From NCBI RefSeq assembly GCF_025736935.1, contig NZ_CP107048.1, positions 1,240,001-1,304,000 of the forward strand: a stretch of 64,000 bases of DNA, in the 5' to 3' direction. Shown piece after piece: positions 9,787-16,268 of this stretch. The position numbers and the translations under genes were made by a program. Below the pieces are notes generated by a model that was not told the origin of the DNA, searched no databases, and saw only the letters and a list, made by a program, of their open reading frames with translations. The first letter of the stretch is position 1. Every line of letters begins with the position of its first letter. Source of the stretch: Qipengyuania sp. SS22. GTDB lineage: Bacteria > Pseudomonadota > Alphaproteobacteria > Sphingomonadales > Sphingomonadaceae.

Positions 9787-9800
9787 GCGCAATATTGCGC
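9787..9800. promoter_or_regulatory. Perfect 14-base palindrome GCGCAATATTGCGC
   Basis: A perfect inverted repeat 23 bases after the argG stop. Its inner 12 bases (CGCAATATTGCG) recur exactly at 26986-26997 upstream of the M3 peptidase gene. Two intergenic copies suggest a protein-binding site, although the regulator is not known. No T-run follows, so a terminator is unlikely. Confidence 0.4.
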
Positions 9801-10431
9801 AAGAGGCGCAATCGAGGTTATATTTTTGCGGTGGATGGTGGACTTATCCACCCTCCTCCACAACCAAAAGCTGGAAAAGTGGAAAACTCGGGCCTCGCTT
9901 GCTGGACGAATCGCGCGGTGAGGAGCAGCTTCAAGTCATCGGAACGGTGAGGGACTTCCACCGGGTTTGAGGCGTAACAGCCTCTGATTACGGAGAAATT
10001 TCGGACCGGAAAGACATGGGAGGTGCTGTCCATGTGTTTCTTGAGACCATCGCGCCGCGGGCTTCGGTCCAGAGCATGACGGTCGATGATGGAGCGCAAA
10101 AGTACGTCTTCCATGGATCGGACCAACCCGGTCGGATGCCGAGGCGGCATTGCAAGAAAAGGTCTTCGGACCGGATCGGCAATTCACCCCCTCACGGTTC
10201 CGGCCATGAACGGAAGGACCGATCGCGGAGCCACCCGTCGAGGGCCGGCCTGGGAAAGAAGCGAGGGTCTCACGATCTGGCGCACTCAACCGGGTCAGCA
10301 TGAGGGCGGAGCCGGATGCCGGTGCGAGCGCCGGTGACAGAACCGGAAGAGCCTGTCTTCGGACGGCACAGACGGGGAGACATCGGATGCCAAGCCCCTG
10401 CCTTCGGGCAAGGCCACGCATCGGTGAGAGT

Positions 10432-10462
10432 GGGGTCGGCAGCGATGTCGACCCCATTTTCT
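10432..10462 (+). terminator. Rho-independent terminator-like hairpin
   Basis: GGGGTCG (10432-10438) pairs perfectly with CGACCCC (10449-10455) across a 10-base loop and is followed by ATTTTCTGTT. It is 213 bases before rlpA and far from argG, so it most likely ends a transcript arising inside the preceding non-coding region. Confidence 0.6.
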
Positions 10463-10676
10463 GTTGCCTCTCAAAGCGGTTCCTTGGCGCGCCCGATTGC
10501 ATGGCGAACTAGGGCTTGTGCCCGGCGCCAGATGTGCCCCCGAAATGCGGTAGTCCCGCCTGTCGACCGATGAAGCGCGACGAACTGTGGCATGAATGGG
10601 GCAGCCGCCCCCCGTGTTGAGGACTCGGCTCTTACCCTCCCGTATAGACGCTGGAACCGATCGGGAGGTTCCCACC

Positions 10677-11192
10677 ATGGCCTATCGCGCGTTTCGTAAT
10701 GTCCTTTTCCTTGCTGCCCTGACGCTGCCCGCTACGGCCGCGCTACCGCAGGAACATGTCCATCGCGCCGCGGTGCCCGGTTCCTTCGACGCCAGCTTCG
10801 CGCGGTTCGAAGCGCTCCCCCCCGCACCGCAGCCCGCCGGCCATGTGGTCGATCTCTCGACGATCGAGCCCCCGGTTGAACTGCCGCCGGTGACACGATC
10901 GATCGGCACCGGTGTCGCCTCTTATTACGGACGGCGGTTCCACGGCCGGCTCACCGCCAATGGCGAGAGGTTCGACATGCACGCGATGACCGCGGCGCAT
11001 CGCACGCTGCCATTCGGCTCGCTGGTCGAGGTAACCAATCCGCGCACCGGCAAGCGGGTCACCGTGCGCATCAATGATCGCGGCCCGTTCCACGGCAACC
11101 GCGTGATCGACGTCAGCCGCGCCGCCGCGACCGAACTCGGCCTGATCGGACGCGGTCATGGCACGGTCGAGCTCGCGCTGCTCGAGGGTTAG
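10677..11192 (+). CDS. rlpA: RlpA-like septal ring lytic transglycosylase
   Basis: A 171-residue exported protein with an N-terminal hydrophobic signal segment ([18 protein letters not shown]) and a double-psi beta-barrel RlpA domain from about residue 78: [38 protein letters not shown] and [18 protein letters not shown]. The Asp in NDRGPF is the conserved catalytic-site residue. RlpA proteins cleave peptidoglycan strands lacking stem peptides and act at the septum. There is no SPOR domain, so it is a short RlpA-like protein. ATG 10677 is preceded by GGGAGG. Confidence 0.9.
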   Translation: MAYRAFRNVLFLAALTLPATAALPQEHVHRAAVPGSFDASFARFEALPPAPQPAGHVVDLSTIEPPVELPPVTRSIGTGVASYYGRRFHGRLTANGERFDMHAMTAAHRTLPFGSLVEVTNPRTGKRVTVRINDRGPFHGNRVIDVSRAAATELGLIGRGHGTVELALLEG

Positions 11193-11194
11193 AG

Positions 11195-11824
11195 CTACAG
11201 TACCAGTTCGCGTTCCTGGGCCACGGCGGGCCCGGCGTCGAGCTGCGCTTCGACCGACAGGCGGACTGCGGCGGCAACGTTGCGGACGCCCAGCTTGGTC
11301 AGCACATTGGCGCGGTGCAGTTCGACCGTGCGCGGGCTGATCCCCAGCGTGCGCGCCACTTCCTTGCTCGAATAGCCCTCGCTCACCCCCGACAGCACTT
11401 CGCGCTCGCGCGGCGAGAGCTGGCCGACGCGCTGCTTGGCGCGCGCCTGTTCGGGCGTGGTCGACCCCTGCCACTTGCGTGTCATGATATTGCCGAGGCT
11501 GCGGCGCAGCCGTTCGTCGAGCGTCGGCCATTCGAGATAGCCCGCCGCCCCGTCGCTCAGCACGTCCATGATATGCGTGATGCTGGCCTGCTTCGAATAG
11601 GCGACCAGCGGGTAATACTGCCCCGCGCTGCGCAGCGCCTGCTGCGTCTGCGGCAATTGCGGCCCCTCGTCATGGACCAGCAGCCAGGCCCCCTCGGGCC
11701 AGCGCCCCCCCAGGTCATCGAGCGTGTCGGCGGGCACTACATAGCCCATTTCGCCCAAGGCCAAGGTCAGTGCGTTTCGGTTACGATAATTACAATCGAC
11801 GACAATAAACGTGTTTTCCTGCAT
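11195..11824 (-). CDS. LuxR-type regulator with degenerate receiver domain
   Basis: A 209-residue protein with a response-regulator layout: an N-terminal receiver-like domain (about 1-115) and a C-terminal LuxR/NarL helix-turn-helix (QLSPREREVLSGVSEGYSSKEVARTLGISPRTVELHRANVL). The receiver lacks the usual acidic pocket (FIVVDCNYRNRN where two or three acids are expected), and the KP motif is replaced by EWP. An Asp is present in WLLVHDEGP near the normal phosphorylation strand. It may therefore be a phosphorylation-independent regulator. ATG 11824 (MQENTFIVV) gives the best family fit. The gene is divergent from the next LuxR gene and ends two bases after rlpA. Confidence 0.85.
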   Translation of the reverse strand: MQENTFIVVDCNYRNRNALTLALGEMGYVVPADTLDDLGGRWPEGAWLLVHDEGPQLPQTQQALRSAGQYYPLVAYSKQASITHIMDVLSDGAAGYLEWPTLDERLRRSLGNIMTRKWQGSTTPEQARAKQRVGQLSPREREVLSGVSEGYSSKEVARTLGISPRTVELHRANVLTKLGVRNVAAAVRLSVEAQLDAGPAVAQERELVL

Positions 11825-12142
11825 CGCGGTTCGATCCCGTTCCCCGTCAATACCCCCGGCCGGGAAAACTTCACTTATCCCCGGCCCCACCCGAATTCGT
11901 ATGCTTAACATGGGAATTACCACAGTCACCCGGCTGGAGGTCGTCTGAGCGGAGGTCGTTCATCCGGAGGACACCCAAAGACCCGGAATCGCTCGCGATT
12001 GTCAGATTGCGGTAAGCCAGTACCGGATTTGGATTCAATCCCCACCTTCGCGCTTCCCGAATGTTGCCCCTAGTCCAGATGGATGACATTCACTCGTACT
12101 AAGGGCCAACGTAGAAAAAGCGGGACCGGGGGGACAGGGGAC
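11825..12142. promoter_or_regulatory. Divergent promoter region between two LuxR regulators
   Basis: This 318-base gap holds a short direct repeat: GGAGGTCGT at 11936-11944 and 11951-11959, then a partial GGAGG at 11966, giving a 15-base period. A spaced inverted repeat GAATGT (12059-12064) / ACATTC (12086-12091) lies nearer the plus-strand gene. No canonical 20-base lux box was seen. No gene is evident. Confidence 0.35.
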
Positions 12143-12847
12143 ATGGAAGACAACAGGGTCGTCAGACGGATCGCGGCTGCCGGGGACATGGACGAGGTCC
12201 TCTCGATCGCCCGCGCCTTCTACCGGCTGCACGGGTTCGAGGCGCTGAGCTATGCGCGCCCCTCGCAGGACACGCCGGGACACACCGACATGCTCTTCCT
12301 CGGTTTTCCCGAGGCCTGGGTGACCGGGTACCGCGAGGAGCTCGGCCAGCTCGACCCCTTCCCCGCGCTGGCGGCGTGTTCGGGCCGGCCGCTGCGCTAC
12401 AGCACGCTCACGCAGGGCAAGCCGCTGACCGGCGAGCCGCTGCACTTCATCGAGCAGGCGCGCGCGCATGGGGTGACCGACGGCTATCTCTTCCCCACCT
12501 TCGGCCCGCGCCAGCGCCTCGCGGCGATCGGCATCACGATGGCCGACCATCCCGACCGCGTCGATCATGCCGATGTCCCGGTGCTGCATTGCGTGGCGCA
12601 GGCGGCGCATCTGCGGATCGACCAGTTCGAGGAAGACGCGGTCGAGCGCCCGCGCCTCGCCCCGCGCGAGGTGACGATCCTGCACTGGATCGCGCGCGGC
12701 AAGAGCAATGAGGAGATCGCCATGATCCTCGGCAGCAAGCGCCCGACGATCGCCACGCATATCAAGCGCATCTTCATCAAGCTCAACGTGTCCGATCGCG
12801 CCGCGGCGGCGGTCAAGGGGCTCAAGTTCGGCATAATCGACGTGTGA
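12143..12847 (+). CDS. LuxR family regulator with autoinducer-binding domain (solo)
   Basis: A 234-residue protein with an N-terminal autoinducer-binding-type domain and a C-terminal LuxR helix-turn-helix (RLAPREVTILHWIARGKSNEEIAMILGSKRPTIATHIKRI). Within the ligand domain, AWVTGYREELGQLDPF keeps the Trp-Tyr-Asp-Pro residues that contact acyl-homoserine lactones in LuxR and TraR. No luxI-type synthase is present in the window, so it is a LuxR solo here; the true ligand is unknown. ATG 12143 follows a GGGGACAGGGGA stretch. Its 3' end overlaps the convergent HTH gene by 26 bases. Confidence 0.87.
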   Translation: MEDNRVVRRIAAAGDMDEVLSIARAFYRLHGFEALSYARPSQDTPGHTDMLFLGFPEAWVTGYREELGQLDPFPALAACSGRPLRYSTLTQGKPLTGEPLHFIEQARAHGVTDGYLFPTFGPRQRLAAIGITMADHPDRVDHADVPVLHCVAQAAHLRIDQFEEDAVERPRLAPREVTILHWIARGKSNEEIAMILGSKRPTIATHIKRIFIKLNVSDRAAAAVKGLKFGIIDV

Positions 12848-13790
12848 GCGTCACCGCGCCCGCCCGCGCCTCCGCTTCCTCCATCTCGTCGAGCATCCGG
12901 TCGACCGGCGGGTAATGCGGGCAGGCGCGGCAATCGGGCCAGCGCGGCGTATCGCAGCACGGCCCGCCCGCGCCTACATTGACCACCGGTTCGAGCCCCT
13001 CGGCCCCGCGCCGGTAATGCGGCTGCCCGCGATCGGTCCCATGCCGCGCGCCGACGCAGTCGCAGGGCGGTTCGGACGGGTGGGACATGGCTGCATGCGG
13101 GGACGGTTTTCGCGTGTCTGCCTCCCGAGAGGCTTTCTCTGCGTCTCCCTCCGAAGGCGTTTTTTGTGTGTCTTCCTCCGAAGACATGGACCGGGTGTTA
13201 CACAGTCCAGGCGAAGAATTCTCGCCCCCTTCCCGCTCACCCCGAGCCTGCCCACAGGTTCCCGCGCCAGGCAGTCCTGCTTCGACAGGCTCAGCATGAG
13301 CGGAGTTCGGTGCCGGAACGTCCGGCTCGATCGGCTCGCCGCGACGCATCCGCAGGACCATGGCGTCGAAATCCTCCGCGAGGCGTTCGATCCGTTCATC
13401 GCCGCGCATCCGGTCGAGCCGCCCGAGATGCGCGAGCAGCAGCCGGTCGGAGACGCGCGTGCGCGAACCGACGAGGTCGCCGTGATACCACACCTCCTCC
13501 TCGACCCCGTTCATGGCATAATCGGCGAGCTTCGCCTCGGCCGCACCGCGCGCGACCACCAGCGCTGCATCCCACGCGCGCCCGAAGCCCGCGCTGGAGC
13601 GGCGCGCACGGTAGCAGGTCTGGTGCGATACCCGCGCCCGCCGCGCCGCCGCGCGCACGCTGCCGGTGGTCGCCAGCGCCTCGAGAAAGGCCACCTGCCG
13701 CTCGACCACGAACTGCGTCTGCGGCGCGCGGTCGTCCTCGGCATGGAGGTCGGCGTGGAGGATGATGGGGTGCGAGGCCATGTCGGTCAT
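12822..13790 (-). CDS. Helix-turn-helix protein with repeat-rich C-terminal half
   Basis: A 322-residue protein of unknown role. Residues about 30-80 contain a helix-turn-helix reminiscent of phage terminase small subunits (FLEALATTGSVRAAARRARV, then SHQTCYRARR). The middle part (VWYHGDLVGSRTRVSDRLLL) looks ordered. The second half is low-complexity: a REP-like palindrome is translated as AHAEPVEAGLPGAG, a 9-residue repeat follows, and the end is cysteine-rich (CCDTPRWPDCRACPHYP), perhaps metal-binding. ATG 13790 (MTDMASHP) is preferred; an ATG at 13781 is possible. The tail overlaps the LuxR solo gene. Confidence 0.65.
   Translation of the reverse strand: MTDMASHPIILHADLHAEDDRAPQTQFVVERQVAFLEALATTGSVRAAARRARVSHQTCYRARRSSAGFGRAWDAALVVARGAAEAKLADYAMNGVEEEVWYHGDLVGSRTRVSDRLLLAHLGRLDRMRGDERIERLAEDFDAMVLRMRRGEPIEPDVPAPNSAHAEPVEAGLPGAGTCGQARGEREGGENSSPGLCNTRSMSSEEDTQKTPSEGDAEKASREADTRKPSPHAAMSHPSEPPCDCVGARHGTDRGQPHYRRGAEGLEPVVNVGAGGPCCDTPRWPDCRACPHYPPVDRMLDEMEEAEARAGAVTLTRRLCRT
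13101..13181 (-). repeat. Three imperfect 27-base tandem repeats in the HTH gene
   Basis: In the coding frame the three units read SEEDTQKTP, SEGDAEKAS and READTRKPS, that is a 9-residue repeat with pattern (S/R)E-x-D-(T/A)-x-K-x-(P/S). The unit size is a multiple of three, so copy-number change would keep the frame. The segment is charged and probably disordered. Confidence 0.75.
13233..13303. repeat. REP-like inverted pair inside a coding region
   Basis: The left arm (CCGCTCA then GAGCCTG, 13233-13250) and right arm (CAGGCTC then TGAGCGG, 13286-13303) are complementary except for the 4-5 central bases of each arm. The right arm with TTCGACAGGCTCAGCATGAG matches a dispersed extragenic palindrome type common in many proteobacterial genomes, from general knowledge. 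Here it is read in frame by the HTH gene. Confidence 0.7.
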
Positions 13791-14130
13791 GCTGCGCCTC
13801 CCGAGCGAAGGTGGGAGCGTCGCGGAAGTTTCCGAGCCGAAGGCGAGGCAAGCGCGACTGCGCGCCGGCCGGTTAGGCCGAAAGCCAAGCGAGCCGGATG
13901 GCTCGCGCCCGGCGCTTGAGGGTCTACAAAAGAAAGGAACATGGTTCACCTGTGGGTTGGGATCAGGGGAACTGGGCTATTTATACAGATGGGGGCGTGT
14001 AGGACAGAGCCGAAGCAAAGTGATGGAAATCAACACTCCCTAAGCCGGAAGACGTTTAACGAAATTTTCCTAGCAAGCCATCTCGTCTTTGGCCTATGGG
14101 CCGATGGCATAGATGCGGAGGGGAGGACAG
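13791..14130. other. Intergenic junction between GC-rich core and AT-rich patch
   Basis: This 340-base gap contains a perfect hairpin, GCGAGCC-GGAT-GGCTCGC (13889-13906), itself inside CAAGCG/CGCTTG, which looks like another dispersed repeat. From about 13940 base composition falls and AT-rich words such as GTTTAACGAAATTTTCC appear. A strong GGAGGGGAGGAC precedes the GTG at 14131. No gene was seen in the gap itself. Confidence 0.5.
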
Positions 14131-14577
14131 GTGAGCGATAACCGATCAGTAATTCCTGCAAATTCTAACGTAATAGCCGCAACTACTACGTTCCGAATGC
14201 AGTTTGAACCTTACTTGCCGGCAAGCTGTCCACCCAACGACGCGATCACTGGACCGAAAACCCTCTTCCGCCTCACTGTCAGTGATGCAGTTAAATCTTC
14301 CGATTTCCTGACAACCTTCGAGGAAGGCAAGTTTCTTTCTCGCGATCCGTGCCAACGTTGCTCTCTTTCAACCTTAGCTACCGAGGAAGCTGCCAAGGAG
14401 CACAGGCGCCTTATTCCATTTCTGAACTCTCGGAAGATAGCTAAGGGAACCATTCCTGAGGGAGCAGGAATGGTTAAGCATACGCCCACTCAAGGCTCGT
14501 ACCATCATTGGTCGTGGTGGCCGGCGAAAGGCGTTGTGCGTCACCAGTACTTCGAGATGATTGATGAAGCTGCCTGA
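14131..14577 (+). CDS. Unknown 148-residue protein, first gene of AT-rich pair
   Basis: I do not recognise this protein. It starts at GTG 14131 behind a strong AGGGGAGGAC ribosome site; the ATG at 14113 would sit on top of that site. Visible features are a cysteine pair in DPCQRCSLS (Cys74, Cys77) with another Cys33, a basic stretch (KEHRRLIPFLNSRKIAKG), and an aromatic cluster YHHWSWWP at 124-131. There is no signal peptide or membrane helix. It overlaps the next gene by 14 bases, so the two are surely co-translated. Base composition and codon choice (AAA, ATA, TTA present) differ sharply from the surrounding GC-rich genes, pointing to horizontal acquisition. Confidence 0.75.
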   Translation: MSDNRSVIPANSNVIAATTTFRMQFEPYLPASCPPNDAITGPKTLFRLTVSDAVKSSDFLTTFEEGKFLSRDPCQRCSLSTLATEEAAKEHRRLIPFLNSRKIAKGTIPEGAGMVKHTPTQGSYHHWSWWPAKGVVRHQYFEMIDEAA

Positions 14578-15835
14578 TCTAGACCCCTCTGGGGGCTCAC
14601 TTGCGATCAGTGAGGTACTGATCGACTATGATGGGCCTCAGTTGTTCGTCGCAAAAAATGCAGCAGGAGCCATATTTCTAGGCCTCCACTGCCCGCCAAC
14701 CGAGAAGGGTGACACGTGGCTTTTCGCGCGCACGTCGCGCCATCGAATTAGCCAGGTTGCAACGGGAAAGATTAGTCTACGGTCGGCGATGACCTCATAT
14801 GCTCGTGGCGACCTGGCGATCGCCATCAGCTATGAGGAGGACTGGCACCATTGGTTCGAGGCACCTGAAAATGTGCCCGATACATATTTACCAGACCCAG
14901 ATTCATATGTCCGGCATACTTCAGTACCGGAGCTTTATAAGTTACCAATTGCGGCATCGGACAACAACGATGACTTTGATCTACCCGTCTCAGTAGAACA
15001 GGACATGTGGGAGTTCGATCCCCAAACCGTTGCTTATTTAAAAGAGAACCAAACTCCACTTTATGTAGTCGCCCGCAGGCGGCAACGCTTAGTCGCAGAC
15101 ATCATCTTGTCTGACGGTGATGCGCGGCATGACGTCCCACTTCCAGAACTTTCGAAAATCCTCCTGAGTTTACAAAAAACTGTAGACAGCCTTGCAGCGC
15201 CAATCGTCGATGACGATTGGCGACCGTCAGCAGCCTCGAAAGCAGGGACCCGGCTGGACGCAATAGCTACATTCCCTTCGTCATTCGGGCTTCGTATCGA
15301 AGCTCACCAAGGGGCGCTTGCCGATGAAGGCGCCGGAGCTCTCGCGTTTCAAAGATTGATCGATTTGCTCTCTTCAGTTCGCGATTTCGATGCAGTGCGA
15401 TCATCTTTTACATATCACAGTAAAAGCACGAAATTGCAGTTCGGCAAGCTAGTGGAATATCTGGCTAAATCTGGAAACTCAATCAGAATATCTGCCAGCA
15501 CTGGTTTATCTGAGGGAATAGACACAACCTTCGTTACGCACGATGACCTCTACGCACTCAGCGCAAAAATTCACGAGATAAACGAATCTGACTTTGATGA
15601 CATTGAATTATTAGGTCGCCTCAAGGCTGTGAGTTTAAAAACGAAATTTTTCCTGATTGAGAATGAAGATGAGTCTATCTCGGGAAGGATTGACGAAGAC
15701 CTTCTTCCCAAGATTTCAGGAATGGCGATTGACGAGCACTATCTCGCTCAGGTGCGTTTACACCATTCAGTTCAAGAGCTGACGGGTGAAATCACCACCA
15801 AAGCAATACTAATGGATTTGCGCGAAACTGAGTAG
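14564..15835 (+). CDS. Unknown 423-residue protein, DUF6575-like N-terminus
   Basis: Second gene of the AT-rich pair, starting at ATG 14564 inside the previous gene. The first about 110 residues (ISEVLIDYDGPQLFVAKNAA ... WLFARTSRHRISQVATGKIS) resemble a small domain that I associate from memory with the label DUF6575; this was not checked. The rest (about 150-423) is a soluble alpha/beta protein with acidic stretches (SDNNDDFDLP, NESDFDDIELL) and no recognised catalytic motif, signal peptide or membrane helix. In one line (15601-15660) only 21 of 60 bases are G or C. Co-translation with the 148-residue partner suggests a two-component module. A defence or regulatory role is possible but unsupported by any motif. 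Confidence 0.75.
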   Translation: MKLPDLDPSGGSLAISEVLIDYDGPQLFVAKNAAGAIFLGLHCPPTEKGDTWLFARTSRHRISQVATGKISLRSAMTSYARGDLAIAISYEEDWHHWFEAPENVPDTYLPDPDSYVRHTSVPELYKLPIAASDNNDDFDLPVSVEQDMWEFDPQTVAYLKENQTPLYVVARRRQRLVADIILSDGDARHDVPLPELSKILLSLQKTVDSLAAPIVDDDWRPSAASKAGTRLDAIATFPSSFGLRIEAHQGALADEGAGALAFQRLIDLLSSVRDFDAVRSSFTYHSKSTKLQFGKLVEYLAKSGNSIRISASTGLSEGIDTTFVTHDDLYALSAKIHEINESDFDDIELLGRLKAVSLKTKFFLIENEDESISGRIDEDLLPKISGMAIDEHYLAQVRLHHSVQELTGEITTKAILMDLRETE

Positions 15836-16141
15836 ACTGGACTGGTACGCGGCTACTCCGCCGTTTCCCGCTGGCACTACAACATCGGTTAGAGATAAGG
15901 CCCCGCATAACTCCCCCTGCACCGCCGCGATACTGAACCAAGTTCAGGGTAACGCATGTTATTGGGAGCGTATCCGCCGCCCACAAATTCTCTGCGGCCC
16001 CTGTTCCTCTGCGGGCACTGCGTGAAGCACGGGGTTCCGAGCCAGCCGTGGGTGCCCCACCACCACCTTTGGTGGTCCCGCTGGCGGTTCGCGCCGTCTG
16101 CGATTCCCCCGGTCCGGGGAGGCTTATTCCGCCGCTTCCCG
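15836..16141. repeat. Repeat cluster bounded by 22-base direct repeats
   Basis: A non-coding stretch bounded by two similar 22-23-base sequences, 15851-15872 and 16121-16143 (shared core TCCGCCG-TTCCCGCT, ending at or just past the feature edge). Between them are three inverted repeats: CTGAACCAAGTTCAG (15933-15947), ACCACC-TTT-GGTGGT (16062-16076) and CCCCGG-T-CCGGGG near 16110. This looks like a BIME-type or MITE-like cluster between the AT-rich gene pair and the uvrA relic. No transposase is present. Confidence 0.5.
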
Positions 16142-16246
16142 CTACCGCTTTCCTTTTTGCGCACCCGCTGACGCTGCTTGAGCGCGCTCGAGCATCGCCT
16201 TGAGGTACTGTCCCGTAAAGCTCCCCTCGACCGCAGCAACCTCCTC
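16142..16246 (-). pseudogene. Relic of a second uvrA 3' end
   Basis: Reading the minus strand, 35 codons including a TAG stop give EEVAAVEGSFTGQYLKAMLE followed by RAQAASAGAQKGKR. The first part clearly matches the C-terminus of the intact UvrA just upstream ([20 protein letters not shown]). Over 20 aligned codons 42 of 60 bases agree and most differences are at third positions, so both copies were under protein selection before one was cut off. The relic is out of frame with uvrA and follows its stop by 10 bases. It probably marks a recombination or insertion event that replaced the original uvrA end. Confidence 0.8.
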
Positions 16247-16248
16247 CG

Positions 16249-16268
16249 GCCCCGGCCTACGCCGGGGC
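16249..16268. repeat. Perfect 8-base-stem hairpin spanning the uvrA stop codon
   Basis: GCCCCGGC (16249-16256) pairs with GCCGGGGC (16261-16268) around a CTAC loop; the minus-strand TAG stop of uvrA is in the loop region. It sits exactly at the boundary between intact uvrA and the displaced 3' relic. It may be an extragenic palindrome that supplied the present stop codon, or a weak terminator; no T-run follows. Confidence 0.6.

Larger units (their letters stand above)
9764..10676 (+). other. 913-base non-coding region rich in hairpins
   Basis: No convincing protein is encoded on either strand between argG and rlpA. The region contains many short inverted repeats. Examples are GAGGC/GCCTC at 9969-9984, ACATGG/CCATGT at 10014-10035 enclosed by GGACCG (10002-10007) and CGGTCC (10066-10071), ATGCCG/CGGCAT with a 3-base loop at 10136-10150, GGTC-TTCG-GACC at 10161-10172 and TGCC-TTCG-GGCA at 10399-10410. 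The last is itself enclosed by GATGC/GCATC. A terminator-like stem follows at 10432-10455. This pattern suits a structured plus-strand RNA or a long leader, but no Rfam family was recognised: RNase P, SRP, 6S and tmRNA landmarks were looked for and not found. Confidence 0.45.

Noticed and set aside
9832-9870. DnaA box-like TTATCCACC and nearby TCCAC words, possible replication origin
   Set aside because: Only one near-match to TTATCCACA was seen, without a cluster or origin-type genes around it.
9764-10460. Possible RNase P RNA, tmRNA, SRP RNA or 6S RNA
   Set aside because: The conserved RNase P blocks (GAGGAAAGTCCGGGC, AGAGCAAACCGC), the SRP loop and an Ala-Asn-Asp-Asn tag sequence of tmRNA were looked for and not found; only the short word GACAGAACCGG recalls RNase P.
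9936-10502. 188-codon open frame on the minus strand in the argG-rlpA gap
   Set aside because: The translation is rich in Arg, Pro and Ser with no domain, no ribosome site and no family resemblance; it runs through hairpins and the terminator stem. GC-rich DNA easily gives such frames.
11825-12142. A lux box for the AHL-type LuxR protein
   Set aside because: No 18-20-base dyad with the usual CTG...CAG ends was seen; the spaced GAATGT/ACATTC pair has a 21-base gap and is weaker evidence.
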